From the NCBI GenBank assembly GCA_963709665.1, contig CAVPWU010000001.1:247241-311240 (forward strand): a DNA stretch of 64,000 nucleotides. Reading direction: 5' to 3'. The first letter of the stretch is position 1. The number at the start of each line of letters is the position of its first letter. Source of the DNA: DASZIT01 sp963709665 (GTDB lineage Bacteria; Actinomycetota; Acidimicrobiia; Acidimicrobiales; RAAP-2). The translations under genes were made by a program, and so were the position numbers. The notes below the pieces were generated by a model, which saw only the letters and a program-made list of their open reading frames with translations, was not told where the DNA came from and made no database searches. This document shows, one piece after another, positions 17,217-30,287 of the stretch.

Positions 17217-17939
17217 TCACGTCGGACCCTCCGGGAGCCCGCCGGTGGGACCGGGCAGGTCGATCACCGTCCCCCGGTCGACGCTCACCCAGTCCCGGCC
17301 CTCCAGGTAGGGCCGGAAGCTGGCCACGATCCGGCGCTGGTCCTCGGCGGTCTTCGGTCGCTGCAGCTCGAACAGGTCGGGGAACTCGAGCCACCCGGTC
17401 ACCGTCGCCCACAGACGGAGGGCGGCGTCGCCGGTGGGGGGATCGATGAGCACCGGGCCGAAGAGGCACTGGCCGTCCGGGAAGAAGAGGGTGGGGACCC
17501 CGTAGCCGCCGGCGTCCACCACCCGCCGGTGCTCGGCCAGCACCTCGTCCCCGGTGGTCGGGTCGTCGACGGCCCGGTCCACCAGCGCCGGGTCGAGGTC
17601 GAGCTCGGCCAGCAGCCGGCGGGCCACCTCCGGCACGTGGGGCTTCTGGCCGTCCTCGTGGAGGGCCCGCCCGGCCCGGGCGTACCAGGCGTCGAGCAGG
17701 GCCATGTCCGTCCGCCGGAGGAGGGCACCGATGCGCATCATCGACCAGCCGTGGGACCAGGGCCGCTCCCAGGGGTGCTTCTTGCCCTCCGCCCGGTTCA
17801 CCTCCTCGAGGCTGAAGAACCGCCAGTTGACCTCGAGCCCGGTGAGGGAGCGGACCTCGCGGATCCAGAGGGAGGTCTGGTAGGCGTAGGGACACAGGAG
17901 GTCGAAGTGGAAGTCGACGCCGGTCGGTGGCTCGGTCAT
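17217..17939 (-). CDS. DsbA-family thioredoxin-like protein (FrnE/isomerase type)
   Basis: A 240-residue DsbA-fold protein. The active-site helix reads [14 protein letters not shown], so the second Cys of CxxC is replaced by Ala, as in 2-hydroxychromene-2-carboxylate isomerases and mycothiol- or glutathione-transferase-like relatives. The cis-Pro loop is YGVPTLFF. There is no signal peptide, so it is cytosolic and unlikely to be a disulfide oxidase. A redox or isomerase role on a thiol adduct is likely. Its 3' end faces the haloalkane dehalogenase gene 55 bases away. Confidence 0.82.
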   Translation of the reverse strand: MTEPPTGVDFHFDLLCPYAYQTSLWIREVRSLTGLEVNWRFFSLEEVNRAEGKKHPWERPWSHGWSMMRIGALLRRTDMALLDAWYARAGRALHEDGQKPHVPEVARRLLAELDLDPALVDRAVDDPTTGDEVLAEHRRVVDAGGYGVPTLFFPDGQCLFGPVLIDPPTGDAALRLWATVTGWLEFPDLFELQRPKTAEDQRRIVASFRPYLEGRDWVSVDRGTVIDLPGPTGGLPEGPT

Positions 17940-17991
17940 GGTGCCCTCGAGACTGCCACCCCCGAGACCGCCATGCGGCCACCGCCCCCGG

Positions 17992-18657
17992 TCACCCGCC
18001 GACGAGCACCTCGTCGACCAGCGGTCCGATCCGGTCGAGGAGGGGCACCGAGCGCACCACCATGGCCCCGTCGGGCAGCTCCTGGGTGGGGAGGGGGGCC
18101 GCCCAGGTCACCGTGAGCCGGTCCCAGCGCCGGTCGTCGCCGACCACCGTGCCCTCCACGTCGAAGGGGGCGCCGTCGTCCCACGGGTCCCGGACCGGGG
18201 CTCCGGCCGGGTAGGCGATGAACCACACCGCCCCCTTGCCGTCGGGGGTGCCGGTGACCCGGTCGACCGGGAGGCAGGCCAGGATGACCGAGCGGGCCAT
18301 GCCGGCGTCCTTGTGGACCTGCCGGGCCTGGAAGTCCGGGCGGCCCACCATGTCGATGAACGACCGGCGGGTGGGGTAGCGCACCACGGCCATCCGGTCC
18401 CAGTCGGGGTCGGCGCCGCCCCCCTCGGGGATCACGTCACCGAAGTAGGCGATCTCGGCTCCCAGCGAGTCCAACACCTCGACCGGGGCGTAGCGGTCGT
18501 CGGCCTCCCGGCCGCTGATGACCGGGCCACCGGCGTCGCCGTAGTCGGCCCACTCCCGGTACTTCATGAAGTTGACCATCCAGATCGGGCCGTCCTCCTC
18601 CGGGGGGAGGGTGGCCAGTCGGGTGGTGTACGCAGCGTCCACGGTCCCGTACTCCAT
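17992..18657 (-). CDS. DUF1330-like protein with two ferredoxin-like barrels
   Basis: A 221-residue cytosolic protein starting [14 protein letters not shown]. Its segments [43 protein letters not shown] and [24 protein letters not shown] resemble the dimeric alpha+beta-barrel DUF1330 group. A second half may repeat the fold. The frame is open upstream to 19005, but that stretch overlaps the divergent helicase promoter and looks non-coding. Same direction as the DsbA-like gene with a 52-base gap, so possibly one operon. No enzymatic function is known. Confidence 0.72.
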   Translation of the reverse strand: MEYGTVDAAYTTRLATLPPEEDGPIWMVNFMKYREWADYGDAGGPVISGREADDRYAPVEVLDSLGAEIAYFGDVIPEGGGADPDWDRMAVVRYPTRRSFIDMVGRPDFQARQVHKDAGMARSVILACLPVDRVTGTPDGKGAVWFIAYPAGAPVRDPWDDGAPFDVEGTVVGDDRRWDRLTVTWAAPLPTQELPDGAMVVRSVPLLDRIGPLVDEVLVGG

Positions 18658-18779
18658 GCGGTGATCGTAACAGTTGTCAGTAATAGTGATACTTGTTTGG
18701 CGCTCCTCCCCGGCACCGGGCCGTGGCCCCTCCCGCCCGTCCCGAACGGGTGGAGACACCCCGATGGTTGAATGGGGGG

Positions 18780-23077
<4,298 letters not shown>

Positions 23078-23105
23078 CCGGCACCCCATTGCCTACCGTC
23101 GGAGG

Positions 23106-23696
23106 ATGACCGAGGGACCGGAGCGGTGGACCGACCGGCTGCACCTGCGTCGCTGGCGCCGGTCCGATGTCGCCCCGTTCGCCGCCCTCTGCGCCGATCC
23201 GGTGGTGATGGAGCACTTCCCGTCGACGCTGACCACCGACCAGTCGGCGGCGTTCATCGAGCGGTGTGAGCGGGCCTTCGAGGCACGTGGCTTCGGATGG
23301 TGGGCGGTGGAGACCCGGGCCGGGGGGGAGTTCGTGGGGTTCGTGGGCCTCTCGGCGGTGGGCCCGGAGTTCCCGTTCGGCCCGGCGGTGGAGACCGGTT
23401 GGCGCCTGGCCCGGTCGGCCTGGGGGCACGGCTACGCCACCGAGGCGGCCGCCGCCGCCCTCGCCTTCGCGTTCGGGGAGCTCGAACTCGACCAGGTGGT
23501 GGCCTTCACCGTGCCGGCCAATCTCCGGTCGCGGGCGGTGATGGAGCGCCTGGGCATGGTGCGCCACCCCGAGGACGACTTCGACCATCCGGGACTGGCC
23601 GTCGGCCACCCGCTCCGTCGCCACGTCCTCTACCGCCGGAGGCGGACTGACGGGCCTCTCACCGGTCCGGTCACCGGGAGGGGGTCAGGCCGATGA
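23106..23696 (+). CDS. GNAT-family N-acetyltransferase (RimJ/RimL type)
   Basis: A 196-residue acetyltransferase. It begins with the RimJ/RimL-like TDRLHLRRWRRSDVAPF, carries WWAVETRAGGEFVGFVGL, and has the acetyl-CoA-binding turn in ARSAWGHGYATEAAAAALAFAF plus the VPANLRSRAVMERLGM helix found in this subfamily. It probably acetylates a protein N-terminus, amino acid or drug; the substrate is not predictable. The start ATG directly follows GGAGG with no spacer, which is tight for initiation, yet all conserved sequence is downstream of it. It lies 28 bases after lhr. Confidence 0.88.
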   Translation: MTEGPERWTDRLHLRRWRRSDVAPFAALCADPVVMEHFPSTLTTDQSAAFIERCERAFEARGFGWWAVETRAGGEFVGFVGLSAVGPEFPFGPAVETGWRLARSAWGHGYATEAAAAALAFAFGELELDQVVAFTVPANLRSRAVMERLGMVRHPEDDFDHPGLAVGHPLRRHVLYRRRRTDGPLTGPVTGRGSGR

Positions 23697-23797
23697 GCGA
23701 TCCGTCCGCTTACGACACCTGCGGGCCGGACTCGGTGCCACGGACGAGGCTCGGGCGGATTCCGCCCGCCGGTTGGCCGAAGTCCATGTCCGGGGGG

Positions 23798-24802
23798 TCA
23801 CGCCTGGCAGGCGCCGGTGAGGGTGACGGTGCCGCCGGTGTCGATGGCCACGAAAGTGCCGACGCCCGATACCACCACGGAGCCGCCACTCGGGGCGGAC
23901 TGCGGACCCGAACCCGCCGCAGAGGACGTGACGGAGAGCGTGCCCGTCCCGGCACCGAACGTCAACGTCGAGCTGATCCCGGATGCCACCCCACAGGTGG
24001 CGGTGACGCGTGTGGTCACGACGGTGTCGTGGATGTGAGCGGCTACCGACGCGGCCAGGGCGGTCGGGCACTGCCAGGTGCCGGCCGCCTCATCCTGGAT
24101 CCCCAGGAAGTGGACGACGAGACAGGTGGCGACGGCGTCGGTGGCCGACCACGAACTTCCGGCGGATGCGGCCAGGACCTCGCTCAGCAGGGCCGGAACG
24201 GCGTACGCCTCGGTCTCGGCGTTGGCGATCTCGTGGGCCACCAGGGCGAGGGTCACCGGCCCGTCGAGCACGGTGACCTCCACCCCCGCCGACCACGAGG
24301 TGCACCCGGTACCCTGCCCGGGGGCGGGGGAGAGGTGACACCGGGCGGCAGTGTCGCCGACCGTCCAGCTCCAATCGGCCTCCGGCCGGATGCCGGACGC
24401 CTCGACCTGAGCCACCAGGGAGGCGTCGATCGCCGCCTGGGTGGCGGAGGCCGAGGCCGGCGAGGCGGCGGCCGTGGCTGCCGCGGTGGTCGGCGTCGCC
24501 GCCGTGCTCGGAGTCGTCGTGGATGGGGTGGTCGGAGTCGTCGTGGATGGGGTCGTCGTGGGACCGGCGGACCGGGTGGCGCTTCCGGGGGCGGCACGGT
24601 GCTGAGCGGTCCGGGATCCGGCGTGAGGAAGGGTCACCGGGGCGGTCGATGCACGGGCTGGTGGGGTCGCCCCGATGACCGCCGAGGCGCCGGCGCCGAC
24701 GACTCCGGTGGCGATCAGGGTCACGGCCACCCACCAGCGGAGGGGGCGGTGTCTCCTACGGGCCTCGGCGACGATGCGGTGCGGAGCCTCGAGATCAACC
24801 AT
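23798..24802 (-). CDS. Secreted or anchored protein with a degenerate HExxH-like site
   Basis: A 334-residue protein: a 21-residue basic head, one membrane segment (about residues 22-45), a Thr/Pro/Ser-rich linker (about residues 75-120), then a globular domain. The domain has AAIDASLVAQVEASGI, a WSWTVGD strand, TLALVAHEIANAETEAYA, ATDAVATCLV and WQCPTALAASVAAHIH. This order resembles actinobacterial secreted zinc-peptidase-like domains, in which the helix reads HExxH; here it is HEIAN, so the second His ligand is Asn. It is probably a pseudo-enzyme or a binding module. A beta-rich tail follows. Its ATG lies inside a palindromic operator shared with the divergent helix-turn-helix gene. Confidence 0.7.
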   Translation of the reverse strand: MVDLEAPHRIVAEARRRHRPLRWWVAVTLIATGVVGAGASAVIGATPPARASTAPVTLPHAGSRTAQHRAAPGSATRSAGPTTTPSTTTPTTPSTTTPSTAATPTTAAATAAASPASASATQAAIDASLVAQVEASGIRPEADWSWTVGDTAARCHLSPAPGQGTGCTSWSAGVEVTVLDGPVTLALVAHEIANAETEAYAVPALLSEVLAASAGSSWSATDAVATCLVVHFLGIQDEAAGTWQCPTALAASVAAHIHDTVVTTRVTATCGVASGISSTLTFGAGTGTLSVTSSAAGSGPQSAPSGGSVVVSGVGTFVAIDTGGTVTLTGACQA

Positions 24803-24849
24803 GTGTTGAATGGTAGGACATCAACACATGGTTGTCAACACATGGTTGA
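24795..24849. promoter_or_regulatory. Three TCAAC-N5-GTTGA operator dyads
   Basis: Three copies of the 15-base site TCAACACATGGTTGA lie between two divergent genes: one in reverse orientation at 24795-24809 (covering the ATG of the minus-strand gene) and two forward at 24821-24835 and 24835-24849, the latter two sharing one base. Each is itself an inverted repeat of TCAAC/GTTGA with a 5-base spacer. The middle copy ends in T instead of A. This is the most clearly structured operator in the window. The neighbouring helix-turn-helix protein at 24881 is the obvious candidate ligand. Confidence 0.7.
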
Positions 24850-24880
24850 TATCGGTTGCTTAACCAGGTAGGATGCCGAG

Positions 24881-25249
24881 GTGGATGTGAATGTGGAGTC
24901 GTGGGCCGACCGCTGTGTGGAGGCTGGGTGCCGCAACGCCATCGCCGACGTGCCCGAGGGTCGCGACGCCGCCTTGGCCGAACTGCGATTCGCCGACGCC
25001 TTGCGTCGCGCCGCCGAACGTCGGAGCCATTCCGCAGCCGAGTCGGCCCGGGCGGCCGGTGCCAGCTGGCGGGAGATCGGAGAGACGGTCGGCGGGATCA
25101 CCCCGCAGGGTGCCGAGCACCGATTCAGCCCGGCGGCCAAGGAGCGCCGTTCCAAGGCGTCCAAGGCGGAGTGGGCATCGAAGGAGCGACGCCAGGCGCC
25201 CCGGCCGGAGATCCCGGAGCGGCGCTCCTACGAGACCGAACGGTCCTGA
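24881..25249 (+). CDS. Small helix-turn-helix protein, probable regulator
   Basis: A 122-residue basic protein. The central region SARAAGASWREIGETVGGITPQGAEHRF looks like a helix-turn-helix of the kind in which a short invariant 'ASWREIG' helix leads into the recognition helix. The C-terminal 45 residues are very rich in Lys, Arg, Glu and Ser and probably disordered. It starts with GTG 32 bases after the last of three TCAAC-N5-GTTGA sites, so autoregulation is likely. The protein could regulate the divergent secreted protein. No named family is assigned. Confidence 0.65.
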   Translation: MDVNVESWADRCVEAGCRNAIADVPEGRDAALAELRFADALRRAAERRSHSAAESARAAGASWREIGETVGGITPQGAEHRFSPAAKERRSKASKAEWASKERRQAPRPEIPERRSYETERS

Positions 25250-25300
25250 CGCCACCGGGCCGGCGAGCCGGGCCGCCGCCACCCGCCGTCCGGGCCGCCC

Positions 25301-25963
25301 CTACCGGGTGGGCGTCACGGCGGTGAGGGAGGTGAACACGACGATGTTGGAGAGGTAGCTGCCGGTCTGGTGGTCGAAGACCCCACCGCAGGTGACGAGC
25401 TGGAGGGCACTGGAGCCGTGCGATCCATAGACCCGCTGGGCCGGGAATCCCTGCTTCGGGTATTGCAACACCGTATTGACGGTGAATTGGGCGGTGTCGC
25501 CGTCGGCCAGGTCGACGTCCACCTGGTCGCCGGCGGCCAGGGTGCGGAGCTCGAAGAACACTCCTTCGCCGAGGTAGCTGTCGACGTGGCCGAGGAGGAC
25601 CGCCGACCCCAGCTGGCCGGGAGTGGGTCCCAGGTCGAACCACCCGGGCTGCGTGGTGTTCGACGGCACCTCGACCGTCCCGTCGGCCTGGAGCCCGAGC
25701 AGCCCGATGGGGACCACCATGCCGAGCGCGGGAATCCGGAGGGTCACCGGGACCGAGCGGCGGGTGGCCAGAGCTTGGGGGACGGGGGGCACCGGCGCCA
25801 CCGCCCGCAGCGCCGACGCCGATGGGGTGGGCGGCGCCAGCGGGTGGTCGCTTCCTCGCAGGCCCACGGCCACCAGCAGCAGGCCGGCCACCAGGAGTGC
25901 ACCGGTGACGACGGCCCACCGGGGCCGCCCCCACCCGGTCCGGGCGGGAACCCCCTCGGTCAC
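25301..25963 (-). CDS. Sortase (class F-like)
   Basis: A 220-residue transpeptidase that should anchor surface proteins. It has an N-terminal membrane segment (about residues 15-35), a Pro-rich linker, then the sortase barrel. The catalytic His is in AVLLGHVDSY and the catalytic Cys in LVTCGGVFD. The usual catalytic Arg near the C-terminus is not obvious: the final strand reads TGSYLSNIVVF, with Leu-Ser where an Arg might be expected. The GTG start overlaps the stop of the DUF3494 surface-protein gene by 4 bases (GTGA), so enzyme and substrate are coupled. Confidence 0.85.
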   Translation of the reverse strand: MTEGVPARTGWGRPRWAVVTGALLVAGLLLVAVGLRGSDHPLAPPTPSASALRAVAPVPPVPQALATRRSVPVTLRIPALGMVVPIGLLGLQADGTVEVPSNTTQPGWFDLGPTPGQLGSAVLLGHVDSYLGEGVFFELRTLAAGDQVDVDLADGDTAQFTVNTVLQYPKQGFPAQRVYGSHGSSALQLVTCGGVFDHQTGSYLSNIVVFTSLTAVTPTR

Positions 25964-27216
25964 CGGGTCGTCAGCGGAGGCCGGAGATCAGCGGCCCGCC
26001 GCCGGCGCCACCCGGCCGTGGTTGCCGTGACCGCTGCGGAGAGGAGGACGAGGGCGCCGAGGCCGATGAGAGTGTCGTTCCGCGAGTGGCTGGCCCCGCC
26101 CTCGCCGGTACGGGGGGCACCCAGGGGAACGACCGCCGAGGTCGAGGTGGTTCCCGCCGCCGATCCGGTTCCGGTGGACCCCTCGCCGGAGGTCACGCTC
26201 CCGGTGGTCGAGACGGTGCCGGTTCCCGAGGTTGCCGTACCCCCCGGGGTGGCGCTGGCCGGCGGGGTGGTGGTGGGAGTCGCCCCGGGGGTGGTGGTCG
26301 GCGTGGTGGCGGTGGTCGGCGGGGTGGTGGTCGGCGGGGTGGTGGTCGGCGTGGTGGCCGCACAGCCCGTCGGAGCCGTGATGGTGTTGGCGTCGAGGGT
26401 GACGGCGCCGGTGCTCGCCAGCACCCGGCCCTGCACGGTGGCCCCCGAGTCCAGGGTGTCGGAGGTCAGCGCCATGATGGTCCCCACGAACGTGCTGCCC
26501 GACTCGAGGGTGGCGGAACTGCCCACCTGCCAGAACACGTTGCAGGCGCTGGCCCCGTTGATCAGCTGCACGACGCTGTTGGGCGCGGTGACCAGGTCGG
26601 ACGATGCCTGGAAGATGAAGACGGCGTTGGCATCCCCCTGGCCGTCGAGGACCAGCGGGCTGGCGGCGGTGATGTTGGCGGTGGCGGCGTGACCGAAGGC
26701 GTACACGCCGGCCGTTAGCGTCTGGCCACCCAGCTGGTTGTCACCGGCCAGGAAGGTCGACGTGGGTGGCTCGGCGGCGGCGGCGAGGTAGGCGGTGGTC
26801 AGATCGGCCTGGGCCCGGACCAGCAGAGCGGGGTCCCTGACGTTCCCGGCGGGACCGGTGCCGTTGGTCGAGTAGATGGTGCCGGTCACCTCGGCCTGGG
26901 TGAGACCCGCATAGTTGGTGCCGGCGGCCGGGCTGAGCCCGACGTCGCCGGTGATGGACGAGGTGGGCACGTCGGTGACGGCGGTGGCGCCCAGGACGGC
27001 GAACGGGGTCACGGTGCCCAGTTGGATGGTCTGGGCTGCCCCCGCCGTTCCGGTGAACGTCGATCCGATGAGGAGGGCCGAGAGGAGGGGAACGCTCACC
27101 AGTACCGCCCCGGTTCGCCACCGCCGTGGGGCCGGCTGTGGAAGCGTGGATCCGTGCCGATGGGCGCCAGGGCGCGCGGCCGGGGGAGTGATGGAGGACA
27201 GGCGGGCGGAGCCCAT
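25960..27216 (-). CDS. DUF3494 ice-binding-like surface protein with sorting signal
   Basis: A 418-residue secreted protein. The signal peptide ends near AGAAQ (about residue 61). The DUF3494 ice-binding-type beta-helix covers about residues 62-265: 'FAVLGATAVTDV..SSITGDVGLSPA', then LAGDNQLGGQTLTAGVYAF, NAVFIFQ, CNVFWQVGSSATLE and FVGTIMA. Next comes a long Thr/Pro/Gly linker (about residues 268-355), and finally a sorting tail: LGAPRTGEGG, a hydrophobic stretch and RRRR. APRTG replaces the usual LPxTG. The ATG at 27216 has a GAAGGGA ribosome site; an upstream GTG at 27237 is less likely. DUF3494 proteins can bind ice but many act as adhesins, so ice binding is not proven. Confidence 0.85.
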   Translation of the reverse strand: MGSARLSSITPPAARPGAHRHGSTLPQPAPRRWRTGAVLVSVPLLSALLIGSTFTGTAGAAQTIQLGTVTPFAVLGATAVTDVPTSSITGDVGLSPAAGTNYAGLTQAEVTGTIYSTNGTGPAGNVRDPALLVRAQADLTTAYLAAAAEPPTSTFLAGDNQLGGQTLTAGVYAFGHAATANITAASPLVLDGQGDANAVFIFQASSDLVTAPNSVVQLINGASACNVFWQVGSSATLESGSTFVGTIMALTSDTLDSGATVQGRVLASTGAVTLDANTITAPTGCAATTPTTTPPTTTPPTTATTPTTTPGATPTTTPPASATPGGTATSGTGTVSTTGSVTSGEGSTGTGSAAGTTSTSAVVPLGAPRTGEGGASHSRNDTLIGLGALVLLSAAVTATTAGWRRRRAADLRPPLTTR

Positions 27217-27345
27217 AGCGGATCCCTTCGAGGACACCCGAAATGGATCACCGTCGGTGACGGACGTTCGGGTATGTGGTCACTGTACATCAGAAAATCA
27301 AAGCTAGCAATTTATTTCTTGAGTTCTGCATGTAGTTTCTTTCCC

Positions 27346-27648
27346 ATGCCCCAGTGGACCTTCCTCAGCAATCACGGACGTACCCTCCTCCACATCAGTC
27401 ACGACCCCGAGACCCGGTTGCGGGATATCGCCGCCGACCTGGGGGTCACCGAACGCAGCGCCTACACCATCGTGAGCGACTTGGCCGAGGGCGGCTACAT
27501 CACCAAGCACCGCGATGGACGGCGCAATCGCTACGAGATCACCCACGACCTACGCCTGCCGGAGGCGCCGGAGCGGGACGTGGCGATCGGGGAGGTACTG
27601 CGCACGCTGCGGGGCCGGGCGGTCCGGCCCGCCCGCCGATCCCGGTAA
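27346..27648 (+). CDS. Small winged-helix DNA-binding regulator (MarR/ArsR-like)
   Basis: A 100-residue protein. The wHTH is plain: LHISHDPETRLRDIAADLGVTERSAYTIVSDLAEGGYITKHRDGRRNRYEIT, with the recognition helix in VTERSAYTIVSDL and the wing in HRDGRRNRYEI. A short basic tail follows. The ATG at 27346 has no ribosome site and follows an AT-rich stretch, suggesting leaderless or weak translation. It is divergent from the DUF3494-sortase operon, which it may control. No ligand domain is present, so what it senses cannot be seen. Confidence 0.82.
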   Translation: MPQWTFLSNHGRTLLHISHDPETRLRDIAADLGVTERSAYTIVSDLAEGGYITKHRDGRRNRYEITHDLRLPEAPERDVAIGEVLRTLRGRAVRPARRSR

Positions 27649-27676
27649 CGGACTCGGGCACCTACCGCCGCCGGTG

Positions 27677-30157
27677 TCACCGGCGCGGCAGTGGCACGAA
27701 CGGGACGACTTCCCGGTCTCGTTGGCCTCCCAACAGCTGGGTGACCGCCCCGGCGTCGAGCGGGCGGCCGAAGAGGTACCCCTGCCCGGTGTCGACCTGT
27801 TCCGCCGTCAGCTGGTTCTGTTGGGCGGTGGTCTCGATCCCTTCGGCAGTCACCTCCAGTCCGAGGAGCTTTCCCAGTTGGACCAGGGTGTGGACGATGG
27901 CGACGGATTCCCGGGAGTCGGACATGTCGGCCACGAACGCCTGGTCGATCTTCAGGACGTCGATGGGGAACTTCCGTAGATAGGCCAGCGATGAGTACCC
28001 GGTTCCGAAGTCGTCGATGGCGATGCGCACCCCCTTGGCCTTCAGAAGGTGGAGTTGACCGATGGTGGCCTCGGTGTCGCGCATCAGGGTCGTCTCGGTG
28101 AGTTCCAGGATGAGCATGTCGGGGTCGAAGCCGGTCACGGTCAGCGCATGATGGACATCCCTCAGGATCCGGTCTTGGTCGAGTTGGAGGGCGGCGACGT
28201 TGACGGAGATGACCATCGGGTACCCGCTGTGGCGCCAGGCCGCCCCCTGGCGGCACGCCTCCTCGAGCACCCACTGGCCCACCGGAATGATCAGACCGGA
28301 GGACTCCAACGACGGGATGAAGTCGGCCGGCTCCATCACCCCCCGGAGGGGATGGTGCCACCGGAGCAGTGCCTCCGCACCGGTGAATTCGCCGGTCCGG
28401 AGGTTGACGGTCGGCTGGTACAACAGAAAGAACTGGTGCTCGTCGAGGGCGACCTGCAGGTCCCGGTCGAGGTCACGATGGGCGTCAGCCGCGTCGTGCA
28501 TGGAGGGTAGGAACATGACCGCCTGGTTTCTGCCCAGGGCCTTCGCCTGGTAGAGGGCGATGTCCGCATCCCGCAACAGGTCTTCGGCGTCGCCGCGGTA
28601 GCCGGTGGCGATGCCGATGCTCACGTTCACCACCAGTGGCGATGCGCTCCCCGGAAGCTGGAAGGGCGTGCCCATGATGTCGAGGATCCGGCCGGCCACT
28701 ACCTCCGGTCCGGCTGCCAACGAGGCCCCCTCGGCCAACACGAAGAACTCGTCCCCGCCCAGCCGCCCTACCGTGTCGCCCTCCCGGAGCGCCTTGGAGA
28801 GTCGGGCGGCCACCCGCTCGAGGAGCTGGTCCCCGACCACGTGACCGAGGTTGTCGTTGATCCGCTTGAAGTGGTCGATGTCGAGATAGAGCCCTGCCAC
28901 CGCCACGTTGGTGGTTTGGGCCCGGACCATCATCTGGTCGATCCGGTCGAGGATGAGCGCCCGATTGGGAAGTCCGGTCAGTGAGTCGTGGAACGCCTGG
29001 TAGTGCAGCTGATCCGTCCTCGTTCCCACCAGGCGAACCGCCCGCCCGCGGCTCCGGCTCAGGGCCTCGATCAGGAGCCCGATCACCAGACTGATGCCCA
29101 CGCCGGCAATCAGCAGCGTCAGGCCCCCTCCGCTGGACAGGATCCCGCTCGCCGTGGGTGGACCCAGGACGGTGAGCGTCCAGCCGTTGTGGAGATTGAT
29201 CGTGTTCGACTGGGCTCCTGTCGGCACCCGACCGCTCGAGAACTCGGCGTGGGAGTCCGAATTCGCGAAGGCGAACGTCACCGCGGTGTCCGGGTGACCT
29301 TTCAGGGCGGACGCCAGGAGCAGGCCCGGCGTGACCTCCGTGCCCGTCCAATCGAGGAAGGCGGCCCGCCGGCCGCTCACCGTCGTCGGTTCGACACCCC
29401 CACGGTAGACCGGCGTCCCCAGGGTGAGTCCCTCCATCCGTCCCGACCCGTAGGGGAGGTACGCACTGGCGCCGGAATCCCGGCTCGAGAGAAGGGCGGG
29501 GCCTATTCCGGTGGCGCAGAGATCGGTCCCGGGCGGCACCGTCACCACCCCGGGTCGGGAGATGGAGGCGGACTGGAAGCAGTAGTAGGGACGGGTCCCC
29601 GATGGGATCAACTGGAAGACGCCCGAGGGCCCGAAGGGAGTGGGCGGATCGGCACTGATCCGCGACACGTAGGCGGAAAGCTGGACGGAGGGGACGTAGG
29701 CCACCACCGCCAGGCCCAGGAGCTCGGGGTAGCGAGCGAACGCTCCCACCGACATCGTCCACTGCACGAAGGCGGCTTGACTGCCGGTCGGGTTGCTCAG
29801 GACGAAGGACCCGGCCCCCGCCACCAGGTCCTGCTCGTGAACGATCGCCAGACTCAGGTTCTCGGCGATGTCGGTCGACGAGGCGACGAACGACTCCCGA
29901 CTCGCCTGGTTCTTGCCCTGCCTGACCAGCACGGTGCCGATGAGGGCTCCGGCGGATCCCAGGACGAACACGAAGACGGCCAGGACCACCCAGGCCCGCC
30001 GTTTCGGATCCGGATCCAGCTCCTGACGCCCGGGGTGCCGACCCCTGGTGGGCTCGATCAGGCCGGGTTCCACGCCCGGTGAACGGCGGTGTCGGATGGC
30101 CGGGGATCTCCATTCCGCACGTGGAATTGGGAACCGTTCTCGCCAGGTGCCGGACAT
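27677..30157 (-). CDS. CHASE-GGDEF-EAL c-di-GMP turnover enzyme
   Basis: An 826-residue membrane sensor. There are two membrane segments (about residues 56-78 and 345-366) enclosing an extracytoplasmic CHASE-like domain. The GGDEF domain has an intact GGDEF (467-471) and an intact inhibitory RxxD site, REGD at 458-461, five residues upstream. The EAL domain has EAL at 595-597, then NVAAL, LELTET, DDFGTGYSSL, LKIDQAFV and AEGIET, all needed for c-di-GMP hydrolysis. Both activities are therefore possible; net direction is unknown. It lies next to surface-protein and sortase genes, which fits control of attachment, but no direct link is visible. Confidence 0.92.
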   Translation of the reverse strand: MSGTWRERFPIPRAEWRSPAIRHRRSPGVEPGLIEPTRGRHPGRQELDPDPKRRAWVVLAVFVFVLGSAGALIGTVLVRQGKNQASRESFVASSTDIAENLSLAIVHEQDLVAGAGSFVLSNPTGSQAAFVQWTMSVGAFARYPELLGLAVVAYVPSVQLSAYVSRISADPPTPFGPSGVFQLIPSGTRPYYCFQSASISRPGVVTVPPGTDLCATGIGPALLSSRDSGASAYLPYGSGRMEGLTLGTPVYRGGVEPTTVSGRRAAFLDWTGTEVTPGLLLASALKGHPDTAVTFAFANSDSHAEFSSGRVPTGAQSNTINLHNGWTLTVLGPPTASGILSSGGGLTLLIAGVGISLVIGLLIEALSRSRGRAVRLVGTRTDQLHYQAFHDSLTGLPNRALILDRIDQMMVRAQTTNVAVAGLYLDIDHFKRINDNLGHVVGDQLLERVAARLSKALREGDTVGRLGGDEFFVLAEGASLAAGPEVVAGRILDIMGTPFQLPGSASPLVVNVSIGIATGYRGDAEDLLRDADIALYQAKALGRNQAVMFLPSMHDAADAHRDLDRDLQVALDEHQFFLLYQPTVNLRTGEFTGAEALLRWHHPLRGVMEPADFIPSLESSGLIIPVGQWVLEEACRQGAAWRHSGYPMVISVNVAALQLDQDRILRDVHHALTVTGFDPDMLILELTETTLMRDTEATIGQLHLLKAKGVRIAIDDFGTGYSSLAYLRKFPIDVLKIDQAFVADMSDSRESVAIVHTLVQLGKLLGLEVTAEGIETTAQQNQLTAEQVDTGQGYLFGRPLDAGAVTQLLGGQRDREVVPFVPLPRR

Positions 30158-30287
30158 CGCCGCTCCTCAGGGAGGCCCGTGACTGCTGAGGTGATCCGGC
30201 GTCAGCCACCAGGGGTCGATGCCATCCTATATCGGATTAAAATTACCGGCAAGAAGTTTCTAGTTACTAGCCGGGGACCTGGTCTCG

